Positions 16,742-23,995 of a stretch of DNA of 64,000 bases are shown here, one piece after another; within the stretch, counting starts at the first letter, position 1, and the number at the start of each line of letters is the position of its first letter. The notes under the pieces were generated by a model, which ran no database searches, was not told the origin of the DNA, and was given only the letters and a program-made list of their open reading frames with translations. This DNA is from Vibrio sp. RE86 (lineage in GTDB: Bacteria; Pseudomonadota; Gammaproteobacteria; Enterobacterales; Vibrionaceae): assembly GCF_013114545.1 (NCBI RefSeq), contig NZ_VTXI01000009.1, forward strand, positions 62,001 to 126,000, in the 5' to 3' direction. The position numbers and the translations under genes were made by a program.

Positions 16742-16756
16742 TGATAATCGTTATCA
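16742..16756 (+). promoter_or_regulatory. Fur-box-like palindrome upstream of mtlA
   Basis: TGATAATCGTTATCA matches 13 of the 14 defined positions of the 7-1-7 Fur motif TGATAATnATTATCA. Its flanks (T before, TTA after) also agree. It lies just downstream of two CRP-like sites, where a bound repressor could block the mtlA promoter. Iron control of mannitol uptake is inferred only from this motif. Confidence 0.45.
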
Positions 16757-16835
16757 TTAATTTGGTTGTGTAATTTTAGAACTGTGTAAAAGCGTTAACT
16801 AAATCACCCTTTTGTTTTTGGTGTTTATTTGCTTG

Positions 16836-16851
16836 CGTGATCTATGTCACT
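16836..16851 (+). promoter_or_regulatory. CRP-like site 3 upstream of mtlA
   Basis: CGTGA-TCTATG-TCACT matches 8 of 10 CRP consensus bases. It lies 110 bases upstream of the mtlA ATG, within what would be the leader if the promoter is near 16760-16800. Repression or control of an antisense RNA is possible. Confidence 0.5.
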
Positions 16852-16960
16852 AAAAATGGCCTGGTGATGCCTTTTGGAAATCTTGTGATACATTTTAATC
16901 AACTTTTGAGCACACATTTTCGACTATTTGGTCATCCAATACATTACTGAGGTCACCCTT

Positions 16961-18850
16961 ATGTTATCTCCAGAAGCAAAGATTAAAGTTCAAAACTTTG
17001 GTCGATTCTTATCAAATATGGTAATGCCAAACATCGGCGCATTCATTGCGTGGGGTTTCATTACGGCACTATTTATTCCAACGGGCTGGTTACCAAACGA
17101 GACGTTAGCTTCGCTTGTTGGTCCAATGATTACATACCTACTTCCGCTGCTTATCGGTTACACCGGCGGTAAAATGGTTGGCGGTGATCGCGGTGCGGTT
17201 GTTGGTGCAATCACAACAATGGGTGTCATTGTTGGTACAGATATCCCAATGTTTATGGGTGCGATGATTGTTGGTCCTCTTGGTGGTATCGCAATCAAGA
17301 AATTCGATGAGGCAGTTCACGGTAAAGTGAAGAGCGGTTTCGAAATGCTCGTGAACAACTTCTCTGCTGGTATCATTGGTATGATCTGCGCAATCCTTGC
17401 GTTCTACCTAATCGGTCCTGCAGTAAAAGTGCTTTCTAATGGTCTAGCGGCAGGTGTTAACGCAATGGTTGAAGCGGGTCTTCTACCACTAGCATCTATC
17501 TTCGTAGAACCTGCGAAAATCCTATTCCTGAACAATGCGATCAACCACGGTATCTTCTCACCACTAGGTATCCAACAGTCTGAAGAACTAGGTCGCTCAA
17601 TCTTCTTCCTAATCGAAGCAAACCCAGGTCCTGGTCTTGGTCTACTACTCGCTTACATGGTGTTTGGTAAAGGTAGCGCGAAGCAGTCTGCGGCAGGTGC
17701 ATCTATCATCCACTTCCTAGGTGGTATCCACGAAATCTACTTCCCATACGTGCTAATGAACCCACGTCTAATCCTAGCAGTAATGGCTGGTGGTGCGACG
17801 GGTGTATTCGTAAACGTAATGTTTAGCTCGGGTCTAATCTCTCCAGCTTCACCAGGTTCAATCTTTGCAATCTTGCTAATGACTCCAAAAGGTTCATACA
17901 TTGGCGTGGTGCTATCAGTACTAGCAGCAACAGCAGTATCGTTCATCGTGGCTTCAATCCTACTTAAGACAAGTGCACAGGACGACTCAGAAGACTCGCT
18001 AGAAAAAGCATCGGCACAAATGAGCGACATGAAAGCGTCTTCTAAAGGTGCAGCGTCAGGCGCAGACGTAAACCTAGCGGATGTTAAAGCGGTATATGTA
18101 GCGTGTGATGCAGGTATGGGCTCAAGTGCTATGGGTGCCGGTCTACTACGTAAGAAAGTACAAGCTGCTGGCCTTGATATTGAAGTGACTAACTACGCAA
18201 TCAATGCACTACCAGCAGATTCACAGGTTGTTATTACGCACAAAGACTTAACGGACCGCGCTCGTAAAACCATGCCGAATGCGATGCACATGTCTTTGAG
18301 CAACTTCTTAGATGGTGGTGTATACGACAAGTTAGTTGCAGAGCTGTTAGAAGCACAGAAAGGTGACGCAAAAAAGACTGAAGCGCCAGTAGCTGTTGTA
18401 GAGGAAGAAAAAGAAGAAGGTCTAACTCTAACTGCTGACGCTGTATTCCTAGGTCTAAAAGCGGACAACAAGAAAGACGCGATTAAGTTTGCGGGTGAGC
18501 AACTGGTTAAGCTTGGCAACGTAGCGCCTGACTATGTTGAAGGTATGTTTGCTCGTGAGGAACTGGTTTCAACTTACCTAGGTGAGTCCATTGCAGTCCC
18601 ACACGGCACTATCGAAGCGAAAGTTCACGTACAAAAAACCGGCATTGTTTTCTGTCAGTACCCAGAAGGTATCCAGTGGGGTGAAGACGAAGATGATATC
18701 GCGAAAATGGTAATTGGTATCGCAGCGCAAGGTGACGAGCACAACATGGTACTGATGGCTATCACGAATTCACTTGATGACGAAGAAGCAGTGGAACGCT
18801 TACAGAACACGACGAATCCAGAAGATGTTCTGAAGATTTTAAACGGATAA
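16961..18850 (+). CDS. mtlA: PTS mannitol-specific EIICBA
   Basis: The 629-residue product starts at the ATG at 16961 with GAGG upstream; an in-frame codon 11 positions earlier is not needed. IIC covers residues 1-345, with His196 in NNAINHG and GGIHE at 254-258, matching E. coli MtlA His195 and Glu257. IIB covers about 370-470, with the phosphocysteine at 382 in VACDAGMGSS. IIA covers about 490-629, with the phosphohistidine at 548 in GESIAVPHG. It imports mannitol as mannitol-1-phosphate across the inner membrane. It is followed by a terminator before mtlD. Codon use is strongly optimised compared with the paralogue at 13658, suggesting high expression. Confidence 0.97.
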   Translation: MLSPEAKIKVQNFGRFLSNMVMPNIGAFIAWGFITALFIPTGWLPNETLASLVGPMITYLLPLLIGYTGGKMVGGDRGAVVGAITTMGVIVGTDIPMFMGAMIVGPLGGIAIKKFDEAVHGKVKSGFEMLVNNFSAGIIGMICAILAFYLIGPAVKVLSNGLAAGVNAMVEAGLLPLASIFVEPAKILFLNNAINHGIFSPLGIQQSEELGRSIFFLIEANPGPGLGLLLAYMVFGKGSAKQSAAGASIIHFLGGIHEIYFPYVLMNPRLILAVMAGGATGVFVNVMFSSGLISPASPGSIFAILLMTPKGSYIGVVLSVLAATAVSFIVASILLKTSAQDDSEDSLEKASAQMSDMKASSKGAASGADVNLADVKAVYVACDAGMGSSAMGAGLLRKKVQAAGLDIEVTNYAINALPADSQVVITHKDLTDRARKTMPNAMHMSLSNFLDGGVYDKLVAELLEAQKGDAKKTEAPVAVVEEEKEEGLTLTADAVFLGLKADNKKDAIKFAGEQLVKLGNVAPDYVEGMFAREELVSTYLGESIAVPHGTIEAKVHVQKTGIVFCQYPEGIQWGEDEDDIAKMVIGIAAQGDEHNMVLMAITNSLDDEEAVERLQNTTNPEDVLKILNG

Positions 18851-18882
18851 CAAGAAGCTTTTAGTCAAGCTCCTGAGTGAAC

Positions 18883-18911
18883 GAGGCCAGTCCCCCTCTG
18901 GCCTCTTTTTT
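18883..18911 (+). terminator. Terminator between mtlA and mtlD
   Basis: GAGGCCAG pairs with CTGGCCTC around a CCCC loop, followed by six T. It would reduce mtlD expression relative to mtlA unless a promoter lies in the 80 bases after it. Confidence 0.9.
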
Positions 18912-18992
18912 CAGTCTAGATAGCTTACGGTTTAGAAATGAGTTGTTAAATCGTCACCTATACAGATTAACCACAAGAAAGGTTTATTAATT

Positions 18993-20141
18993 ATGAAAGC
19001 GTTACATTTCGGTGCAGGTAATATTGGTCGTGGCTTTATTGGTAAGTTGCTTGCAGATGCAGGTCTAGAAGTGACTTTTGCAGACGTTAACGAAACGGTA
19101 GTTAACGCCCTAATCGAACGTAAGGAATACCCAGTTAAGATTGTGGGCGAAGAGTGTGTTGTTGAAGTTGTGAAGAACGTGACAGCAGTTAACTCAGCAA
19201 CAGATGCAGTGATCGATAGCATTGCTGAATCAGACCTAATTACCACTGCAGTCGGGCCAACGGTTCTAAAGATTATTTCTAAGTCTATCGCGCAAGGTAT
19301 CGAGAAGCGTGCGGCTGCAGGTAACACAACACCGATGAACATCATCGCAGCAGAAAACATGGTTCGTGGTACAAGTCAGTTAAAAGTGGCGGTACTTGAG
19401 CACCTATCTGATGAGATGAAAGCATTCGCAGAAGAGAATGTAGGTTTTGTTGATTCAGCAGTAGACCGTATCGTACCACCTGCAGAAGCAGGCGAGACTG
19501 ACCCTCTAGCAGTAACCGTTGAAACGTTCAGCGAGTGGATCGTAGATCAGACTCAATTTAAAGGTGAGATTCCAAACATCCCAGGTATGGAATGCACGGA
19601 CAACCTAATGGCATTCGTTGAGCGTAAACTATTCACGCTAAACACTGGCCACCTAGTAACGGCCTACTTCGGCGTTCTTGCAGGTCACGAGACAGTGAAA
19701 GACGCAATCGAAGATGAGAAGATTCACGCGCAAGTAAAAGCGACAATGGAAGAGAGTGGTGCCGTTCTTATTAAACGTTACGGCTTTGACCCTGAAGCTC
19801 ACGCGGCATACATTCAGAAGATTCTAGACCGTTTTGCTAACCCATACCTACGTGATGAAGTGGATCGTGTTGGTCGCCAACCTATTCGTAAGCTAAGCCC
19901 ACAAGATCGTTTAGTTAAGCCACTAAACGGCACTCTAGAGTACGGTTTGCCAAACAAACACTTACTAGAAGGCATTGCAGCTGCGTTCCATTATAAGAAT
20001 GATGATGACCCTCAAGCGGTTGAACTTCAGACAATGTTCGCAGAAAAAGGCTTTGCTGAGACATTAGCACACTATTCTGAGCTGAACATCGACTCAGAAG
20101 TTGTTAAACTAGCGGAAGAAGCTTACCAAGCATTGAAATGA
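18993..20141 (+). CDS. mtlD: Mannitol-1-phosphate 5-dehydrogenase
   Basis: This 382-residue protein has an N-terminal Rossmann NAD-binding motif ([13 protein letters not shown], residues 4-16) and the long-chain dehydrogenase signature around KLFTLNTGH (about residues 210-220). It oxidises mannitol-1-phosphate to fructose-6-phosphate in the cytoplasm. AAGAAAGG lies upstream of the ATG. Length and all motifs are normal for the family. Confidence 0.97.
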   Translation: MKALHFGAGNIGRGFIGKLLADAGLEVTFADVNETVVNALIERKEYPVKIVGEECVVEVVKNVTAVNSATDAVIDSIAESDLITTAVGPTVLKIISKSIAQGIEKRAAAGNTTPMNIIAAENMVRGTSQLKVAVLEHLSDEMKAFAEENVGFVDSAVDRIVPPAEAGETDPLAVTVETFSEWIVDQTQFKGEIPNIPGMECTDNLMAFVERKLFTLNTGHLVTAYFGVLAGHETVKDAIEDEKIHAQVKATMEESGAVLIKRYGFDPEAHAAYIQKILDRFANPYLRDEVDRVGRQPIRKLSPQDRLVKPLNGTLEYGLPNKHLLEGIAAAFHYKNDDDPQAVELQTMFAEKGFAETLAHYSELNIDSEVVKLAEEAYQALK

Positions 20142-20150
20142 TAACCATCA

Positions 20151-20178
20151 AAGTGCCGCTCTAGCGGCACTTTTTCTT
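20151..20178 (+). terminator. Terminator between mtlD and mtlR
   Basis: AAGTGCCGC and GCGGCACTT form a 9-bp stem followed by TTTCTTTT. The mtlR start codon comes only 12 bases after the T-run. Confidence 0.9.
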
Positions 20179-20189
20179 TTGTTACTGCC

Positions 20190-20726
20190 ATGCCAATACA
20201 CTCAAATCACGAATCAGAATTATTAGAAGAACTGGCCGAATCTGCAAATGCTGCGGAGTGCTTGCTGTGTGCTTTTGATGTACTGGAAGATATGCTCGAC
20301 GCTTTGCTAAAAAGCATCTTTCATAAAGATGACTATGCGGTGAAGTTTGTTGTTGATCCACTGCTTACTAATGACGGCCCGCTCGGTGAAATCCTTGTGC
20401 GAACTAAGCTACTACTTGGTTTGGGGGTTATTAGCAAAGAGGTCTATGACGATATCGAGATCTTCGTGACTCTGAAAGAGTGGGTGAAAGTCCAAGAGGG
20501 CAAGGTTGATTTTTGGGATAAAGACATTGTCTTTGAGCTAAATCGAATCAATGCCATTCAAAAAACAATGCCCGTAGACTACTCGCCTGAGTTAATAGAA
20601 GGTATGTCTGAGGATATGCAAGCCATGTTTTTGGAACGCCACTTTCAGAAGGTGCGCTCCACGATTGTTTTGGCTGTGAACGATATTCATCAGCAGCTAG
20701 CACGTGATAATGCTTTGACGTCGTAA
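20190..20726 (+). CDS. mtlR: Mannitol operon repressor MtlR
   Basis: This 178-residue all-alpha MtlR-family protein contains KFVVDPLLTNDGPLGEILVR and LLLGLGVISKEVY. In Vibrio and E. coli MtlR represses mtlA expression. The ATG at 20190 follows directly after the mtlD terminator and has no recognisable Shine-Dalgarno sequence, so expression is probably low and relies on readthrough or a promoter inside mtlD. A paralogue lies at 15205. Confidence 0.92.
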   Translation: MPIHSNHESELLEELAESANAAECLLCAFDVLEDMLDALLKSIFHKDDYAVKFVVDPLLTNDGPLGEILVRTKLLLGLGVISKEVYDDIEIFVTLKEWVKVQEGKVDFWDKDIVFELNRINAIQKTMPVDYSPELIEGMSEDMQAMFLERHFQKVRSTIVLAVNDIHQQLARDNALTS

Positions 20727-20734
20727 TGGATTAC

Positions 20735-21154
20735 TTAGCAAGTCACGTTTGCTTCAATCTTTCCTTGTAGCGTTTTGCATTCAGCTAATAGGTTACGCAA
20801 AAAGTCTTCAGGGTTCGCAATTTTCTCACTTCCCTTAATATTGGCATCAGTGACATGCCAAAACTGATGGCTTACTAAGTTTCGTTTGTAAATGAAATCC
20901 AATAGCTCGTTGATGGTCAGTGGCAAACGCGATTCTTCAAGTAGCAGCAGAGTCGGTTTTAGTTCGGCTGTCGTACCTTGAAGAAATTGGTCACGGGGTT
21001 TGCTGACTAGATCTTGCACCTTTTTCTCATCATGCGTTTTACATACTGGCTGCATCGCTTGGTAAAGCGAGAAGTTCACTTTCTGCATTGAAACCAGTGC
21101 AGCACCGAGTAAAGAAAATCGGTCGTTACTTTGAATGTCAGTCGATTGTGTCAT
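20735..21154 (-). CDS. Conserved hypothetical cytoplasmic protein
   Basis: The 139-residue protein starts at the ATG at 21152-21154, with AAGG about 10 bases upstream; an upstream in-frame start adds eight residues. It is mostly helical, with no signal peptide or transmembrane segment. It contains PLTINELLDFIYKRNLVSHQFW and no catalytic motif that I know. A similar uncharacterised gene follows mtlR in other vibrios. It converges with mtlR, the stop codons being 8 bases apart. Confidence 0.6.
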   Translation of the reverse strand: MTQSTDIQSNDRFSLLGAALVSMQKVNFSLYQAMQPVCKTHDEKKVQDLVSKPRDQFLQGTTAELKPTLLLLEESRLPLTINELLDFIYKRNLVSHQFWHVTDANIKGSEKIANPEDFLRNLLAECKTLQGKIEANVTC

Positions 21155-21194
21155 TGATTGAACCTTAGAATTGATCAATTAGGCGAAGTAGGGT

Positions 21195-21470
21195 TTACAC
21201 AAATTGTGTCAGCACGTCTTGAGCTGATAGTTTCACTTCATCAAAAAGGATGTAGTCACCGTTTGCGGTTTTTACACAGTGTAGGCGGCCTTTAAAACCA
21301 ATCCTTGCCAACTTTTCTAGCAGTAACGCTTCCGCCTTATCATAAATCACGTCAAGGAAAGGCAGCTGATTTGAATGCACCAAGCCTTCTGCGTTAAAAA
21401 TATCCATTGCATCGGACAGATGGTCACTGTCTGTGAATTCAATGATTTCAGCGATTTCGTTCAACAACAT
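21195..21470 (-). CDS. Small hypothetical protein
   Basis: This 91-residue acidic protein (MLLNEIAEIIEFTDSDHL at the start) has no recognised domain and no export signal. A modest GGAG-like sequence (AAGGAG) precedes the ATG by about 10 bases. It lies 40 bases upstream of the gene at 20735 in the same direction, with no terminator between, so the two probably form one operon of unknown role. Confidence 0.55.
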   Translation of the reverse strand: MLLNEIAEIIEFTDSDHLSDAMDIFNAEGLVHSNQLPFLDVIYDKAEALLLEKLARIGFKGRLHCVKTANGDYILFDEVKLSAQDVLTQFV

Positions 21471-21593
21471 ATTATTTCCGAACTCCTTGTATAGTGAGGG
21501 CTAAATCTTACTACTTTTTGCTTAATTGGATCGATATTAGCGCATGAAAAGTGTGTTTTTATAAAGCGCCAAAAGCAAAAAAGAGACTAAGCA

Positions 21594-21627
21594 TAAAAAA
21601 ACCACTTCTCGAAGAAGTGGCTTTTTA
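21594..21627. terminator. Terminator downstream of nagB
   Basis: CCACTTCT and AGAAGTGG form a strong hairpin with A-runs on the left and T-runs on the right, so it works in both directions. Its natural client is the minus-strand nagB gene, which ends 22 bases away. Confidence 0.85.
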
Positions 21628-21648
21628 TCAAACATTAACGTTCAAGGA

Positions 21649-22449
21649 TTATAGGTCTTGAATGTTTTCCGCTTCTAGCTCTTGGAAGTAACGTAGTGTC
21701 TTCACTTTAAGCTCTTGTTGTGCAGGCTCGTCAGCAACGATGATTGCTTTCGGGTGCATTTGTAGAGCCGTTACAGTCCACATGTGGTTTACGCTACCTT
21801 CGATAGCCACTTGTAGTGCTTGAGCTTTGTTGTGACCTGTTGTCAGGATCATTACTTCTTCAGCGTCTAGAAGAGTCGCAACACCGATAGTTAGTGCGTA
21901 TTTAGGCACTTGGTTGATGTCGTTGTCGAAGAAGCGAGAGTTCGCGATACGAGTCTCTTCAGTAAGCGTCTTGATACGAGTACGAGAAGCTAGAGAAGAA
22001 CCAGGTTCGTTGAACGCGATGTGACCGTCGATGCCGATACCACCCATGAATAGGTTGATCTTACCGAAAGAACGGATTTTTTCTTCGTATGCAGCACAGT
22101 GTGCATCGATATCATCCGCTAGGCCGTCAAGCAGGTTGACGTTCTCATCTTGGATATCAACGTGGTTGAAGAAGTTGTTGTACATGAAAGAGCGGTATGA
22201 CTCAGGGTGGTTAGGGTCGATACCTACGTACTCATCCATGTTGAATGTAACTACGTGCTTGAAGCTCACTTCACCAGCTTTGTATAGCTCGATAAGTGCT
22301 TTGTAAGTTGTTAGAGGTGTACCACCAGTTGGTAGACCAAGAACAAATGGACGATCTGCTGTTGGGTTGAACGCGTTGATTTTGTTTGCAATGTGACGAG
22401 CTGCCCATTTACCAACTTGTGCAGCGTTATTTAGAGGAATCAGTCTCAT
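21649..22449 (-). CDS. nagB: Glucosamine-6-phosphate deaminase
   Basis: This 266-residue protein starts [20 protein letters not shown] and contains [10 protein letters not shown] (phosphate binding), NMDEYVG (catalytic Asp), [18 protein letters not shown] (catalytic His region) and TTGHNKA. It converts glucosamine-6-phosphate to fructose-6-phosphate and ammonia, the last step of chitin and amino-sugar use. It stands alone, with a NagC-like operator upstream and a terminator downstream. Confidence 0.97.
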   Translation of the reverse strand: MRLIPLNNAAQVGKWAARHIANKINAFNPTADRPFVLGLPTGGTPLTTYKALIELYKAGEVSFKHVVTFNMDEYVGIDPNHPESYRSFMYNNFFNHVDIQDENVNLLDGLADDIDAHCAAYEEKIRSFGKINLFMGGIGIDGHIAFNEPGSSLASRTRIKTLTEETRIANSRFFDNDINQVPKYALTIGVATLLDAEEVMILTTGHNKAQALQVAIEGSVNHMWTVTALQMHPKAIIVADEPAQQELKVKTLRYFQELEAENIQDL

Positions 22450-22481
22450 TTGTCTTTCCTGTAAGAGTATTGGATTGAGTG

Positions 22482-22504
22482 CTTAATTTGCATTGTAAAA
22501 TAAG
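22482..22504 (-). promoter_or_regulatory. NagC-like operator upstream of nagB
   Basis: CTTAATTT and AAAATAAG are separated by 7 bases and form a 23-bp AT-rich palindrome with one mismatch. This is the size and shape of NagC/Mlc operators. It lies 33 bases upstream of the nagB start codon. NagC control of nagB is well established in enterobacteria and vibrios; the assignment here is by pattern. Confidence 0.5.
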
Positions 22505-22625
22505 CGTAAGGTTTAAGCCAGTAGTTTTGCGATGCAGTGTCGATATTTCTCTTAATTTAGATCAATTAATGTGCATAAATCTTAGTCTAGTTAAAGAAAA
22601 TGAAGCTTTTTTTATCAGGTGAGAA

Positions 22626-22654
22626 AAGAACACGCGACCAGAAATAGCCGCGTG
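22626..22654 (-). terminator. Terminator of the TRAP binding-protein gene
   Basis: On the minus strand CACGCGG and the complementary CGCGTG enclose a loop of about 12 bases and are followed by TTCTTTT. It lies 8 bases after the stop codon of the gene at 22662. Confidence 0.7.
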
Positions 22655-22661
22655 CAGAGGG

Positions 22662-23735
22662 TTATTGGTTGGTATCTAAATACGCTTTTGAAGAGATGTC
22701 AGTCCAGGCGCGAACCTTAGTTAGGTACTGCTTTTGTGATTCGATAATTTCACTGGCCAATTCATCTTTTTGAGCCAGCTCTTCAAGTAACTCTTGCGTT
22801 GCGGTTTGCATTGCCGAGAGCACTTCTGGTGGGAAATCGCGTACTTTAATGTCAGGGTATTCCGAGCTCATGGTTGCCCAGCTATTGGCATTCGCATCAA
22901 GCGCTTGGGTATACATATCAAAGGCTGCCACGCGGAAAGCCGTTTCAAGGATAGTTTGCAGATCGGCTGGTAGTTTATCCCACGTCTTTTTATTCACTAG
23001 GAACTGAGTTTCTGACCCAGGTTCATGCCAAGCGGTATAGTAATATGGGGCAATTTTCTGAAATCCCATACGTAGGTCAAATGCAGGCCCAACCCATTCT
23101 AGTGCGTCAATGGTGCCTCGCTCTAGCGATGTATAAAGCTCCCCTGGGGCAATGTTGGTTGGTTTCGCGCCGACTTTTGCCATGACTTCTCCAGCAAAAC
23201 CCGGAATACGGATCTTGAGTCCTTTAAGATCGTCCACGGTGTTGATCTCTTTTTTAAACCATCCGCCCATTTGGATATCGGAGTTACCACCAGGGAATGA
23301 GAGCAGGTTGTGTGGAGCGTAGACTTTCTCCATCAACTCCATACCACCACCGCGATAGAACCATGCATATTGCTCAGTAGAGATCATGCCAAATGGCATA
23401 GAAGAGAAATAGAGTGTATTCGGCACCTTGCCTTTCCAGTAATAAGAACTGGAGTGGCCGAGATCGTATTGACCCGACTTAACCATATCGAATATGCCCA
23501 GTGGCGCTTTATGTTTGTTGGCTGAATCGATACGGATCTGTAAACGTCCATCCGACATTTCTTCGGCAAGCTGAGCCATATTCTTAGTCGCATCGCCTAA
23601 GATTGGGGTATTTGGCCCCCAAGTTTCCGCTAGCTTTAATCGATAGACCTTGTCAGCAGCAAAAGAACTGAATGCAACAGAGAGGGATAGGGTACCGGCT
23701 ACGAGTGCCCCAATGGGAGATTTTAATGACAGCAT
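22662..23735 (-). CDS. TRAP transporter substrate-binding protein, DctP family
   Basis: This 357-residue protein has a signal peptide ending at SSFAA. It continues with the DctP-type pattern: RLKLAETWGPNTP, a first lobe with GQYDLGHSSSYYWKGK, LKGLKIRIPG with the ligand-binding Arg, and TSLERGTIDALEWVGP. The latter resembles the alpha-keto-acid branch of TRAP binding proteins. No small (DctQ) or large (DctM) membrane subunit gene lies nearby, so it is an orphan in this window and must work with membrane subunits encoded elsewhere. AAGGAAG lies upstream of the ATG. Confidence 0.88.
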   Translation of the reverse strand: MLSLKSPIGALVAGTLSLSVAFSSFAADKVYRLKLAETWGPNTPILGDATKNMAQLAEEMSDGRLQIRIDSANKHKAPLGIFDMVKSGQYDLGHSSSYYWKGKVPNTLYFSSMPFGMISTEQYAWFYRGGGMELMEKVYAPHNLLSFPGGNSDIQMGGWFKKEINTVDDLKGLKIRIPGFAGEVMAKVGAKPTNIAPGELYTSLERGTIDALEWVGPAFDLRMGFQKIAPYYYTAWHEPGSETQFLVNKKTWDKLPADLQTILETAFRVAAFDMYTQALDANANSWATMSSEYPDIKVRDFPPEVLSAMQTATQELLEELAQKDELASEIIESQKQYLTKVRAWTDISSKAYLDTNQ

Positions 23736-23955
23736 GACTGGGTGACTTCCTTTTCATTGTGATCGTTATAAAAGCCTTCCTAGCTTTTCATTTAGTCTGT
23801 TTTTTCGTCAATCTTGTTTTTGAGTCTCTGGGGATATGCAGATAGAGCAGTATTTCAAATCTTGAAGGGAAAACAGCACAAGACGTTGCACAATGATGGG
23901 GCGTTGAAGGATATGTTTCTGAAATAATGGCCTATAAGTCGATAATATTGATAGT

Positions 23956-23982
23956 AAAAGTGCTGCATTGGTCACGCAGCAC
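23956..23982 (-). terminator. Terminator of olsF
   Basis: On the minus strand GTGCTGCGT pairs with GCAGCAC, followed by TTTTA. It is 14 bases downstream of the olsF stop codon. Confidence 0.75.
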
Positions 23983-23995
23983 CTAACCTACTTTG

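Larger units (their letters stand above)
16490..16960 (+). promoter_or_regulatory. Long mtlA regulatory region and leader
   Basis: These 471 bases between the HAD gene and mtlA hold no protein gene. They contain three CRP-like sites, a Fur-box-like palindrome and an AT-rich leader. In V. cholerae the mtlA leader is overlapped by the antisense RNA MtlS; I looked for a minus-strand promoter and terminator here and could not place them with confidence. GAGG at 16949-16952 is the mtlA ribosome binding site. Confidence 0.6.

Noticed and set aside
16490..16960. A placed MtlS gene
   Set aside because: Weak minus-strand hairpins near 16800 and 16860 lack T-runs, so coordinates would be a guess.
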